NCBI GenBank assembly: GCA_017462645.1
Contig: JAFTQR010000019.1
Location: 1-49,169, forward strand
Reading direction: 5' to 3'
Length of the DNA: 49,169 bases
Source: Acholeplasmatales bacterium
Lineage (GTDB): Bacteria; Bacillota_I; Bacilli_A; Acholeplasmatales; Anaeroplasmataceae
Shown: positions 27,881 to 37,032 of the stretch, piece by piece
Position numbering within the stretch: the stretch's first letter is position 1
How the letters are laid out: the number at the start of each line of letters is the position of its first letter
The notes under the pieces: generated by a model
The model's input: the letters and a program-made list of their open reading frames with translations, nothing else
What the model was told of the DNA's origin: nothing
Database searches by the model: none
Position numbers and translations under genes: made by a program

Positions 27881-29335
27881 CTAATCCTTTATACCAGCAT
27901 TTCTCATCCAAACAGACCAACCAGTTTTTGCACGGTTATAAATATCAGAACCTACTATAGCAGGTGTAGCACTTGAAGTATCAGAGCATGCCTTTTGATA
28001 GAAATATTGATTTTCAACCCATGGCATAAAGATATTAGTATTCCATACTGTAATTTCATTCTTACTAGCTAAATGGAAACTCTTAGAGTTAACTAGCTTT
28101 TCATGAACAGATTTAATATATGTATTAGTTGATTCTAATTCAGATAAATCAACATCATCATAATCAAATGCTAAGAAGGCACCCTCTGCCTTTTCAACAA
28201 ATGTCTTACATGCATCATATGTTGCCATATATGCTAAGAAATCCTTTGCTAGCTCTTGATTTGGTGTATTTTCAGGAATAATCATTGAATCACCAAAGCC
28301 TACTAAATAGTTACGAGCCTCTGCACCCTCATATGCTGCAGGCGTAGGCATCATAGCTATATCAAATTCTAATGTACTATCTGTTGATTTTTCAATTTCT
28401 TTCTTTGCCCATTGTGCATAAGGAATCATTGCTGCCTCGCCATTAGCAAATTGAGCTTGAGCTGAAATAAGCTTTTGTGAATATGAATCACTTGTTGAAT
28501 TTGCAGGATTTAAAGCAATTAGGTCATACCACATTTCATATGCTTCAACAAATTCCTTATAATTTCCATTTGGATTATAAACCTCATAGCCAGTTGAATT
28601 CTTATTTGATGTTGGATCAACAAATGCTTTATATGCTTCAATCTTTTCATCACCAGCTAATTGAGCCCACCATTCAAACACTAAATAATCCCAATAATAT
28701 TGTCTATCTGCACCACTCCATGCGAATGGCTTAACTGTTTGTCTTGTACCCTCAACAACTACAGCATCACTATTAATTTCATTACATAACGCAACTAAAT
28801 CATCATAAGTTTCTGGTACTGTCCAACCATTTTCTTCAAACATATCCATGTTATATACGATACCACCAGCACCTTGAGTATAACATACCTTATAGAAATG
28901 CTCTTGTCCATCTTCACCTTTAGTCTTAGAGTATTCTACTGCACTATCAATAACTCTTTGTTCAAATGTTTGACCAGTGCCTTCAACCTCTCTTGTATAT
29001 AAATCATCAAGATTTGCTAATAAGCCTCTTGCTGCAAAATTTTGCCAATTAATATCATGAGACATATAAATATCATAATCACTAACATTTTCTAATTGAT
29101 CTTCCATTCTATCAAGAATTGTAGAATCAACCTCTGGAGTTACAACAATACCAGTCTTCTCTTGATAATCAGCAGCAATAGTTTCAATCCATTCTGTACC
29201 ATATCCACCATCATATACACAGATTCTTAATTCACCTTCTACAATTTTTGAATCATTTCCTCCACCACATGATGCTAATGCTAATAAAGAAACACCTGCC
29301 ATTGCTGACATTCCACATAATTTTTTTAGCTTCAT
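27881..29335 (-). CDS. Carbohydrate ABC transporter solute-binding lipoprotein
   Basis: About 484 residues. The lipoprotein signal ends LALASC. The mature protein is a cluster-1 extracellular solute-binding fold (RICVYDGGYGTEWIETIAAD, DIYMSHDINWQNFAARGLL, YNMDMFEENGWTVPETYDDL). Its C-terminal half contains AAMIPYAQWAKKEIE and MNAGIKD-like ending. Given the operon it probably captures beta-gluco-oligosaccharides. Two ATGs are available; the second (29333-29335) has AGAGG at eight bases and is preferred over 29341. It is the first gene of the operon, behind a perfect TTGACA-17-TATAAT promoter. Confidence 0.92.
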   Translation of the reverse strand: MKLKKLCGMSAMAGVSLLALASCGGGNDSKIVEGELRICVYDGGYGTEWIETIAADYQEKTGIVVTPEVDSTILDRMEDQLENVSDYDIYMSHDINWQNFAARGLLANLDDLYTREVEGTGQTFEQRVIDSAVEYSKTKGEDGQEHFYKVCYTQGAGGIVYNMDMFEENGWTVPETYDDLVALCNEINSDAVVVEGTRQTVKPFAWSGADRQYYWDYLVFEWWAQLAGDEKIEAYKAFVDPTSNKNSTGYEVYNPNGNYKEFVEAYEMWYDLIALNPANSTSDSYSQKLISAQAQFANGEAAMIPYAQWAKKEIEKSTDSTLEFDIAMMPTPAAYEGAEARNYLVGFGDSMIIPENTPNQELAKDFLAYMATYDACKTFVEKAEGAFLAFDYDDVDLSELESTNTYIKSVHEKLVNSKSFHLASKNEITVWNTNIFMPWVENQYFYQKACSDTSSATPAIVGSDIYNRAKTGWSVWMRNAGIKD

Positions 29336-29380
29336 AACCATTACCTCTTTCTTATTTAATTATATAAACTCGCACATTAA

Positions 29381-29392
29381 GAAACCGATTTC
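29381..29392 (-). promoter_or_regulatory. LacI-type operator for the 18-kb beta-glucan operon
   Basis: GAAACCGATTTC, a near-palindrome around CG, lies about 10-21 bases downstream of the predicted start of the minus-strand promoter. An identical 12-mer stands at the divergent promoter. Confidence 0.8.
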
Positions 29393-29408
29393 CTAACTTT
29401 CTAATTTT

Positions 29409-29437
29409 ATTATATACTGATAAAAATGCTATGTCAA
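29409..29437 (-). promoter_or_regulatory. Consensus sigma-A promoter of the beta-glucan operon
   Basis: On the minus strand TTGACA (complement of 29432-29437), a 17-base spacer and TATAAT (complement of 29409-29414). Both hexamers are perfect, which is unusual and suggests a strong promoter held down by the repressor. Confidence 0.88.
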
Positions 29438-29477
29438 CCCCAAAGTTAAGCGTTTTCATTATTTTTTTTATAAATTA

Positions 29478-29506
29478 TTGAAAAACTGATATGGTTATGT
29501 TATATT
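29478..29506 (+). promoter_or_regulatory. Sigma-A promoter of the divergent GH16 gene
   Basis: TTGAAA at 29478-29483, 17-base spacer, TATATT at 29501-29506. The predicted start is just before the operator at 29524. Confidence 0.82.
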
Positions 29507-29523
29507 AAAAATAGAAAGTTTAA

Positions 29524-29535
29524 GAAACCGATTTC
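29524..29535 (+). promoter_or_regulatory. LacI-type operator at the divergent GH16 promoter
   Basis: GAAACCGATTTC, identical to the operator at 29381-29392 and at the same place relative to its promoter. Both are preceded by a TAGAAAGTT box. Confidence 0.8.
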
Positions 29536-29554
29536 GTATACGGAGGATAAATGT

Positions 29555-30994
29555 ATGAAGAAAAAAATTTTATTAGCAATGGCATTACCACTTTTTTTAG
29601 TTGGATGCGATTCAGCAGAAACAAATGAGCCTACTAGTTCTAAGGAAATTAATTATGAAACATATTACGAGGATATTGAAGATAGAGTATCTTATGATAT
29701 GCAAAATGAAAATAATTTTGTTCAAACAATGGAAAATGGATTAAATGATGATATCTTCTATTCATTAGAGGGAGCATGGCATACAGATGTTGCCGGTGGT
29801 GAACATAATGGTATGAAGCATAGAAACCTATTCTATACTAATGATGGCACAAATGATTTATTAGCTATTAAGGGTAGAGGCTATTATAATCGTGAGGAAG
29901 GTACAATTGATGGAAAGCCTGAAGGTGGTTGTATTGTAACTAAAAACCATTTAGGTCCTGGTAGATATGAAATCCAAATGGCAGCGATGCCTAGAGAGGG
30001 TGGAGTTACTGCAATGTGGACTTACTGTACTACAACTGGTAGTGAGGCTTCAAGTCAAAATGAAATTGATATTGAAATTGGAGGTACTACTAATGCTACA
30101 AATTTCGAAAGCATGTGGTGCACTTCTTGGGTTAAAAAAACACTTAAGCAAACTGACACAGTAGATGTAACTGAGGATTTATATTTAAATGATGGTAAAA
30201 TTCACACATATACATTTGACTGGTATACAAATTATAATGATGAGGATGTAAAAAGAGTAGATTGGTTTATAGATGGTAAGCTAATTGATTCAATTGAAGG
30301 CAATGTTGTACCTGAGCATGAAATGCCTTTATGGATCGGATTATGGTTCCCACCATTATGGTCTGGTCAAGCATCATTTGAATCAGATTATTTATTAATT
30401 AAAGAAATATCTTATACTGCATTTGATGAAACTCAATATTATGAAACTTGTAGAAGTGAACCAGGATATAATAAAATTGATCCAAGTGATGCAAATATTC
30501 AAACATTAGATTATTCTATTATAAAGAATTTAAACAAGCTATCTAACTCTACATTTGAATCATTAGATATAGCTTCTAAAGATGATTCATATTATGGATG
30601 GAAGGTAGATACTGCTTCTTCTGGCTCTGTTGAGCTTACTGAAGGTAAATCAGGTAATGGTTTTAAGCTTAATGCTGGAACTAATACCTCAGATGCTTTC
30701 CATGGCCAATATCTAAAGCAAACCTTAACAAACGCATTTGAAGGCTATAAATATAGCTTCTCAATTGATGCTAAAAAATACTCTTCTGAAAGCTCTGGTA
30801 ATGTAGAAATATATATTAAAAATGCTACTGGTAAAACAATAGAAAAAGAAATTATACCTGTAGAATCATTAGAATATACAACTATTACCAGAGAGTTAGT
30901 ATTACCTGAAAATGCATATCAAATTGAAATAGATATTACTGCTGAGGATGGTTCTATTTGTTATGATAATGCATCATTAATTTTCAAAGCATAA
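29555..30994 (+). CDS. GH16-type lipoprotein with C-terminal CBM-like domain
   Basis: 479 residues. Lipoprotein signal MKKKILLAMALPLFLVGC. The central domain (about 60-290) is a GH16-like beta-sandwich with GPGRYEIQMAAMPREGGVTA and the catalytic-type segment NEIDIEIGG, followed by THTYTFDWYT-like strands and WFIDGKL. The motif E-I-D-I-E differs from the EIDIME of the other two GH16 proteins, so the substrate or subfamily may differ. A C-terminal CBM4/9-like domain (about 325-479) starts NKLSNSTFESLDIASKDDSY. The gene has its own promoter, divergent from the main operon, with an operator identical to that operon's. GGAGG precedes ATG. Confidence 0.87.
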   Translation: MKKKILLAMALPLFLVGCDSAETNEPTSSKEINYETYYEDIEDRVSYDMQNENNFVQTMENGLNDDIFYSLEGAWHTDVAGGEHNGMKHRNLFYTNDGTNDLLAIKGRGYYNREEGTIDGKPEGGCIVTKNHLGPGRYEIQMAAMPREGGVTAMWTYCTTTGSEASSQNEIDIEIGGTTNATNFESMWCTSWVKKTLKQTDTVDVTEDLYLNDGKIHTYTFDWYTNYNDEDVKRVDWFIDGKLIDSIEGNVVPEHEMPLWIGLWFPPLWSGQASFESDYLLIKEISYTAFDETQYYETCRSEPGYNKIDPSDANIQTLDYSIIKNLNKLSNSTFESLDIASKDDSYYGWKVDTASSGSVELTEGKSGNGFKLNAGTNTSDAFHGQYLKQTLTNAFEGYKYSFSIDAKKYSSESSGNVEIYIKNATGKTIEKEIIPVESLEYTTITRELVLPENAYQIEIDITAEDGSICYDNASLIFKA

Positions 30995-31001
30995 AGACAA
31001 T

Positions 31002-31028
31002 AAAAGGATGTGAATTCACATCCTTTTT
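31002..31028 (+). terminator. Bidirectional terminator after the divergent GH16 gene
   Basis: AAAAGGATGTGAATTCACATCCTTTT at 31002-31027, a perfect palindrome with a T run. It separates this gene from the convergent 76-residue gene and can serve both. Confidence 0.9.
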
Positions 31029-31034
31029 TGTTTT

Positions 31035-31265
31035 TTAATCGAAATAATTTCCGATTGAATATCCAGTTACAGCCTTCTTAATGCTTAAAACTACAGTTCC
31101 ATCTGGGTTATGAATTTCATTTACAATTTTAACCCTATTACCCATCTGTGCTTTATAAGCTGCGACTTCATTCTTCACCTTTTCAATTGCTTCTACATTA
31201 CTAACATTTGGATCTAGCACAAAGTGTAGTGTTTGAAGAATACATTGACTATGAATTCTTTTCAT
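31035..31265 (-). CDS. Small conserved Firmicutes protein of unknown function
   Basis: 76 residues. The layout MKRIHSQCILQTLHFVLDP, then KNEVAAYKAQMGNRVKIVNE, NPDGTVVLSIKK and a final GYSIGNYFD looks like a short conserved clostridial protein family I have seen without a known role. It has no signal peptide or TM helix and reads as a compact alpha/beta fold. AGGAGGTAAGG directly precedes ATG. An imperfect inverted repeat sits about 50 bases upstream. Confidence 0.65.
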   Translation of the reverse strand: MKRIHSQCILQTLHFVLDPNVSNVEAIEKVKNEVAAYKAQMGNRVKIVNEIHNPDGTVVLSIKKAVTGYSIGNYFD

Positions 31266-31316
31266 CCTTACCTCCTGTTTGTAGCTGGAAATTGAAATAT
31301 ATAAATATTTAATTAC

Positions 31317-31341
31317 ACACTATTTATAATAATTATAGTGT
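31317..31341. repeat. Inverted repeat in the promoter region of the 76-residue gene
   Basis: ACACTAT (31317-31323) and ATAGTGT (31335-31341) are complementary around an 11-base AT-rich centre, inside an otherwise gene-free stretch. It may be an operator; no poly-T follows. Confidence 0.4.
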
Positions 31342-31386
31342 ATATTTTTTTAAATTTTAAGACTTGTTTTTTAATTTTTTTTGATA

Positions 31387-32664
31387 CTATTCTTCTATTA
31401 ACATTAATACCCAATCATTAGATAATTCTCTTTTTCTTGTAGGTCTAAATTTATAAGAATCATAGCCCTCAAATGTATCAATATAGCTTCTTGAATTATT
31501 TTCAGGATTTATCCAATAAGCAGCCATTTTCTTGTTTTTATATTTAGATAAATCTAATTCTATTAAATCACCGTAGAATGTATAGCATAAAATATAATTT
31601 TCACCCGCAAAGCATGAAATTCTATGACATCTTTCCTTTTGATTTAAAATATATTCAGTATGTGCTGAGCCATTAACAAAATCAATAGATTCCATTAGTT
31701 CCTTTAGATATTGCATTTGGCTACCACCTGGACTATGAAGCCCTTCTTGCCATGTTTCTCTTACTCCATATGAGCCTTTGTCACCTGGAATATAAAATTG
31801 AATAATAGCATTATTACCATAGGTAAAGCCACATGCACCCTCAAATACACTGAAATATGCGTATCTTCTTACATGACATGCCTCCCAATAAGGCTCATGT
31901 GGATCATGTAGGCCTTGAACTACTCCCTCATATGATGGCTCTGCATCTAAGCAAGGCTTTTTAATATTATATGAGAAATTTTTAATAACATATTTATATG
32001 ATGATTCACCAAATGTATCCTCATTTGGATCATTATCATCCCAACGCTTTGTTACTAATTGGTCATATCTTCTATGTCCTGATTGGAACATATTAAAATC
32101 TAACCAATTTTGTTCATTAAACCATAAATATGAGCCAGTTCTTCCAAATGGGTGGAAGGTTACTAATCTATTTGGATCTAATTTTTTTAATTCATTTCCA
32201 AATGTATTAAATACATCATAACATGCATCACCTCTAACATCTCCACCTAATACCCAAATGATATTATCAGAATTAAAGAATGATGTTAAAAACTTTACAT
32301 ATTTAATAACATTATCATTATTTAAATATCCAAGCTTAGCAAATGAACCCCATGTAGGTAATAATGCCATATATATTTCTAAGGATTTTGCATATTCTAC
32401 TATTTCCTTCACATAATTCCAATATTCTAATTTATGAACATTATTATCACTATGTGGCATTCTATCTTGTGTTTCAAACTCAGGTATTGCATAAACTAAT
32501 ACTGCTTGAATAACATTATAACCTAATGATTTTCTGTTTCTTAAATATATTTTTGCCTCATTTTTATTTAGCTTATCAAATAATAGCCAAGCTGTATCAC
32601 CAAGCCAAAAGAAAGGCTTATTATTTTCATATAGATAATTATCTTTTACAGTTAATTTATTCAT
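31387..32664 (-). CDS. DUF4038/GH140-like glycoside hydrolase, cytoplasmic
   Basis: 425 residues. The N-terminus KPFFWLGDTAWLLFDKLNKN and the segments IIWVLGGDVRGD, DFNMFQSGHRR and PCLDAEPSYEG match DUF4038 TIM-barrel hydrolases, some of which are GH140 apiosidases. Putative catalytic carboxylates lie in GGDVRGD and LDAEPSYEG. A short C-terminal beta domain (KMAAYWINPENNSRSY) resembles the associated collagen-binding-like fold. No signal peptide. It lies 15 bases after the PP2C-like gene. Substrate unknown. Confidence 0.82.
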   Translation of the reverse strand: MNKLTVKDNYLYENNKPFFWLGDTAWLLFDKLNKNEAKIYLRNRKSLGYNVIQAVLVYAIPEFETQDRMPHSDNNVHKLEYWNYVKEIVEYAKSLEIYMALLPTWGSFAKLGYLNNDNVIKYVKFLTSFFNSDNIIWVLGGDVRGDACYDVFNTFGNELKKLDPNRLVTFHPFGRTGSYLWFNEQNWLDFNMFQSGHRRYDQLVTKRWDDNDPNEDTFGESSYKYVIKNFSYNIKKPCLDAEPSYEGVVQGLHDPHEPYWEACHVRRYAYFSVFEGACGFTYGNNAIIQFYIPGDKGSYGVRETWQEGLHSPGGSQMQYLKELMESIDFVNGSAHTEYILNQKERCHRISCFAGENYILCYTFYGDLIELDLSKYKNKKMAAYWINPENNSRSYIDTFEGYDSYKFRPTRKRELSNDWVLMLIEE

Positions 32665-32679
32665 AGCCTATTCCTCTAA

Positions 32680-33477
32680 TTAAAACTTAATTTTAACAAC
32701 AGCTATATCATCAATCGTTTTAAATCTTGGAAATTTATCACATGATTTATCACGAAATGCTACATCTACAATTTTATTTATTTCTTCTTGTAAATTTAAA
32801 GACTTTTTAAACATTTCATTATATGAACTATATATATTTAAAAACTCATAGGCTTGAGCAAAGCCATCAGTAAATATATATATTTCATCAATATCATTTT
32901 TATTAAAGCTTTTATTATAATATATAAAATCAGGATTTTCAGATATAGTAAATACAGGATATCCATTTTGCTTATTCATAAGCATTCTATTTTCTAATAG
33001 CATTGGCTTAACTTCATTATATGTATCTAATAATGGAATTTTTTTATCATTAGATATTTTCTTCATTTCATTAATAACCATCATATCTAGCTTAGGTAAT
33101 GATTCAATAAGCATTCTTTCTATTTTACCATTTTTAAATTTAATAATAGCTTCACAATCACCAATAGTATTAATAGTTATTAAATCATTATTAAATGATA
33201 TTGCTGCAATACCGCAGCTTGGTAAATATTTCAAATCCTTATATTCATATTTACTATAAGCATATTTAGATATTGAAGCTAAATCTTCAATAATATTATT
33301 GCTACTTTTAGGTAATTTCTTTTTTATTAAAGATACAAACCATGAAGCCTCTGTAGGCTTAATATTTGTTTTAACAAGTGATGTTGCTCCATCACATACC
33401 ATCGCATAATTATCACCTATTATAATTCTATCCTCATCATAATAGCGTGATCTTCTATTTGCCTTTTCTATAATCAT
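32680..33477 (-). CDS. PP2C-like serine/threonine phosphatase
   Basis: 265 residues. Metal-binding motifs of PP2C/SpoIIE-type phosphatases are visible: MVCDGATSL near residue 28, CGIAAISFNNDLITINTIGDC in the middle, IYIFTDGFAQ near 215 and TIDDIAVVKI at the end. The DGA replaces the usual DGHGG. It would dephosphorylate a protein or small molecule. The 368-residue gene upstream ends 11 bases before it and the GH140-like gene follows, so it sits in a small operon without a visible kinase. Confidence 0.78.
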   Translation of the reverse strand: MIIEKANRRSRYYDEDRIIIGDNYAMVCDGATSLVKTNIKPTEASWFVSLIKKKLPKSSNNIIEDLASISKYAYSKYEYKDLKYLPSCGIAAISFNNDLITINTIGDCEAIIKFKNGKIERMLIESLPKLDMMVINEMKKISNDKKIPLLDTYNEVKPMLLENRMLMNKQNGYPVFTISENPDFIYYNKSFNKNDIDEIYIFTDGFAQAYEFLNIYSSYNEMFKKSLNLQEEINKIVDVAFRDKSCDKFPRFKTIDDIAVVKIKF

Positions 33478-33488
33478 AAAATCATTCC

Positions 33489-34595
33489 TTACAATAAGAT
33501 TATCAGCATAGCACTAGTGATAATAATAACACCAAGCACAGTTATAAAAAATTCATATTTTATAGATTTTAAATTAATACTCTTTTTATACATAGCTCTA
33601 ATTCCTATTAATACAATACCAGCTAGAATTAAAACTAAGCCTAAATAAGACATTAATAGCATAGCTAAGGTGAATGTATCCTTAACCTCTGCAAATATAG
33701 ATATTGAACCAAGTATAAAGCTTAATAATGTAGTTATTAATGTAATTGTTTTTAATGAATCTAATTTAACATCCTCTATTTCATGTTGATTCTTTTTCTT
33801 AATTTCCTCACTTGTTCTTATAATTGAGGATTTAATAAGATATTGCTCATATTCACGAGCTGTACTTTCTCTATCTGGCCCAGATTTAATATTTTGAATT
33901 CCTTTTATTATACTATTCTCTCCTTCGCCATATTCACCCATTAATATTAATACTCTACCATGATTTAAATAAAACTTAGGATATGCACAATCAGAATCAG
34001 TAGAGCTAGCTATTGCTGCTTCTATTTTCTTCTTTGCTTCTTTTAAGTATTTATCTTTATCATTTTTAATATCAGTATCAATATTATTTTCAAAATATGT
34101 ACATATTAATTCAACATAGAAATTATTTAAACCTTGATGGTTAATAAATTCTGGTTCTTTAATTAAATCTCTTAATTCAACTACTAATCTACTAATATTT
34201 TCATCTGATTTATCTACATTATAGCTACATAATAAATCAATAAATTTACAAATTTTATAATCAAATTTCTTAATATATTCATTTTTGAATTTTTCTAAAT
34301 CACTTAATTTTGTTTTTCTAATTTTTGTAAATAGGGTAAAAAATAATACAAAGGCTAATTCCTTATTAATATTTAGATTTTCATCTATTTTTTGAATTAT
34401 ATCATTAATATATAAGTCATCATTATTAGCTTCTATTGCATCAGAATTTGAATTTTTTGTTAATTTAAATTTTTTAGTTAAATCATCAATTTTAATTTCA
34501 AAGGCTCTTGTGTTTACAATAGAATCAAAATTTTCCTCTACTATGGCTTGTGCCTCATTAACTAATTCATTAACACTTTTTAATAAATTACTCAT
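33489..34595 (-). CDS. Unknown protein with helical domain and two C-terminal TM helices
   Basis: 368 residues. The first 270 residues are charged and helical, with a TPR-like part around 185-250 (YLKEAKKKIEAAIASSTDS, YPKFYLNHGRVLILMG). Two TM helices follow at about 278-345, and one more near 350-368. A coiled-coil-like stretch TSEEIKKKNQHEIEDVKLDS leads into the membrane. No family recognised. Directly upstream of the PP2C-like gene, it may be that phosphatase's membrane partner; this is inference. Confidence 0.6.
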   Translation of the reverse strand: MSNLLKSVNELVNEAQAIVEENFDSIVNTRAFEIKIDDLTKKFKLTKNSNSDAIEANNDDLYINDIIQKIDENLNINKELAFVLFFTLFTKIRKTKLSDLEKFKNEYIKKFDYKICKFIDLLCSYNVDKSDENISRLVVELRDLIKEPEFINHQGLNNFYVELICTYFENNIDTDIKNDKDKYLKEAKKKIEAAIASSTDSDCAYPKFYLNHGRVLILMGEYGEGENSIIKGIQNIKSGPDRESTAREYEQYLIKSSIIRTSEEIKKKNQHEIEDVKLDSLKTITLITTLLSFILGSISIFAEVKDTFTLAMLLMSYLGLVLILAGIVLIGIRAMYKKSINLKSIKYEFFITVLGVIIITSAMLIILL

Positions 34596-34662
34596 AGCTT
34601 ATACTCCTTAATCGAAAATAATAATATACTTTAATTATATATTATAATTATTAATTTTTAAA

Positions 34663-35103
34663 CTATAATTTTCTATGATAGCATCTAATCATATTGCCAT
34701 CATCCTCTTCAATCATATCTAAAAAATTAAAGCCACAATGCTCATAAAATTTAGTATGAGTAGTTATTAAATATACATTATTAATATTATTCTTCTTTAA
34801 ATCATTAGAGATATAATTTAATAATCTTTTAGCAAGTCCATTACCTCTATATTCTTCTTTAACATATAAGGCACATATATTAGGTGTTAGATCATGTCTT
34901 TTATGAAAATCATTTTCTATAACTCCAGCACCTGCAATAATATCATTATTATCTAAAATATAATACCATGCTGGTACTATATTATTTAATGATTCATTCA
35001 TACTATCTATATATGCCTCTTTAGGAACACCCCATTTATTATGAAAGAATAACGCTAATTCTTCTATTATATTTTTATTATTTAATTTAATAATTTTAAA
35101 CAC
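34663..35103 (-). CDS. GNAT-family N-acetyltransferase
   Basis: 146 residues. Acetyl-CoA binding motif EEYRGNGLAKRLL, core strand PNICALYVKEEY and the C-terminal FYEHCGFNFLDM pattern mark a complete GNAT enzyme. The segment WGVPKEAYIDSMNESL is a common N-terminal signature of this subfamily. Start is GTG at 35101-35103, overlapping the stop of the short remnant upstream; AGGTAGG lies 11 bases ahead. Substrate unknown. Confidence 0.82.
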   Translation of the reverse strand: MFKIIKLNNKNIIEELALFFHNKWGVPKEAYIDSMNESLNNIVPAWYYILDNNDIIAGAGVIENDFHKRHDLTPNICALYVKEEYRGNGLAKRLLNYISNDLKKNNINNVYLITTHTKFYEHCGFNFLDMIEEDDGNMIRCYHRKL

Positions 35104-35233
35104 TATGTATCAAACCTACCTAACTCAGTAATTTCTTTATTTCGATATATTAAATTATTCAAGCTATACCCTTACATGACATCCAAAGTGAATAAATGCC
35201 TTCATAATCGGATATTTTCATTTCTCTTATCAT
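35103..35233 (-). pseudogene. Truncated and frameshifted GNAT gene remnant
   Basis: From ATG at 35231-35233, which overlaps the TGA of the exporter gene, the frame reads MIREMKISDYEGIYSLWMSC and KGIA before TGA. This is a normal GNAT N-terminus. Another frame then continues LNNLIYRNKEITELGRFD before TAG. Family relatives usually read GLNNLDDS after this point, so a frameshift and loss of the rest is likely. About 25 residues of the original enzyme remain. Confidence 0.6.
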
Positions 35234-36711
35234 TTTAATAATGCCTCTACTGATTCTTCTACAAATTGATTTTTATATAATTCAAAATAATATCCCTTTT
35301 TATTTAATAATTCTGAATGATTGCCTTGCTCAACAATCTTACCATCCTTCATTACTAAAATAATATCTGCATTTACTACTGTTGATAATCTATGAGCAAT
35401 CATAAAGCTTGTTCTACCCTTTAAAACCACTTCTACAGCATGCTGAATTAGATTTTCTGTTTCAGTATCAATACTAGATGTAGCTTCATCTAGTATTAAT
35501 ATTTTAGGGTTAGCAACAATGGCTCTTGCGAATGAAATTAATTGCTTTTCACCTAAGGAAAGCTTATTTCCACCCTCGCCTACATGAGAATTATATTTAT
35601 CATCAAGCTTTTCGATAAATGAGTCTGCAGAAACAAGCTTTAAAGCTTCTATACATTCATTATCTGTCGCATTTAATCTACCATATCTTACATTATCTAG
35701 GATTGTACCACTAAATAACTGTGGTGTTTGTAGTACATAGCCTAGATTTGAATGTAACCATGTAATGCTTCTATCCTTATAATTTTTATTATCAATTAAT
35801 ATTTCACCCTCTGTAGGCTCATAGAATCTACAAATTAGATTTACAATAGTAGATTTACCACTACCTGTATGCCCTACTAGGGCAACATTTGAGCCTTTTG
35901 GTATTTTTAAATTGAAATTTGTTAATACCTCATCTCCTATATTATATTTAAATGAAACATTTTTAAATTCTATGTCACCTATTAGCTCCTCAAAGTTTTC
36001 ATACTTAGGATTAAAGGTCGTTCCATATTTTTCTATTACATCATCTCTATCCTTTATTTCTGGTTCTTCCTCTATTAAAGAAATTATTCTTTCTGCAGAG
36101 GCTTGAGCCTGTTGGAATTCACCAAGCTTATTTGAAACAGACATAACTGGCTCAAAGAATTTAATTGTATAATCAACAAATAAATATAATGCAGGAAGGC
36201 TTACAGCTAATGTAGCACCGACATATAAAGTTGTTCCTACACAAAAATAACATGTTATAAATACAATTGGACCAAATAATGCTGATAGCATTACAGCACG
36301 AAGTGATGATCTTTTATATTTATAGGCAACACTTTCAAATTCTTCATTATTTTTATCCTCTATTACTAATGATTTAGTTGCCTTAACACCCATAAAGCCT
36401 TCATTTAAGGCTGCAGTAATTTTAGAGTTTTCATTTCTTGCTTTTCGATATGCCTTTAGAATTCTTCTATTTAGGAATATAGTTATGAATAAAATAAAAG
36501 GTAAAGTAATTAATATAATCAATGATAAAGTGAAATTATAATAAATTAATACAATTAATGTACCTATCATTGTTAAAATACCCCAAAGTAGGTCTACAAC
36601 ACCCCAAGAAATTATTTCACTTAATCTTCTCGCATCACTTGTTAATCTTGCCATAATCCAGCCTTGTGCTGTTTGATCAAAATATGAAAATGATAGATGC
36701 TGAAGCTTCAA
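35230..36711 (-). pseudogene. ABC exporter (TM-ATPase half-transporter), main part after in-frame stop
   Basis: 493 codons continuing the frame of the 90-codon piece upstream. After TAA at 36760-36762 come GRIEAHTAYELRREAYLKLQ, HLSFSYFDQTAQGWIMARLT and the remaining TM helices, then a full ATPase: Walker A ALVGHTGSGKST, signature LSLGEKQLISFARA, Walker B ILILDEATSSID, H-loop AHRLST. The signature motif is LSLGE rather than LSGGQ. Restart at TTG 36709-36711 has no good ribosome-binding site and would miss the first TM helices. Partner of the exporter encoded upstream. Confidence 0.82.
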
Positions 36712-36759
36712 ATAAGCTTCACGCCTTAATTCATAGGCTGTATGTGCTTCGATTCTTCC

Positions 36760-37032
36760 TTAGTAGAATAAAAAGCCAAATACAGTAAATCCATAGAATA
36801 GAGCTAAAATTAAATAGCCTACTATAAAGATTGTTACATTATTAAAGTTTGGATTATCACTAAAATATTGGTTAATTGCATATTGATTTAATAATGGATA
36901 TATTACATCTAATAATGCAAGTAATACAACAAAGCTTATTAAGCCTATTGCATATCCTGGCTTTTTAAATACTGTTTTAATTATTTTTCTCCATGGGTGA
37001 TTATTAGTAATTTTTATTTCATCATTTCTCAT
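36760..37032 (-). pseudogene. ABC exporter N-terminal piece ending in premature TAA
   Basis: 90 codons with the first two TM helices (YAIGLISFVVLLALLDVIYP, IFIVGYLILALFYGFTVFG). It ends FGFLFY and TAA at 36760-36762. Reading through restores a full half-transporter of about 600 residues in the same frame. Start ATG overlaps the stop of the preceding exporter gene (TAATG). Confidence 0.8.
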
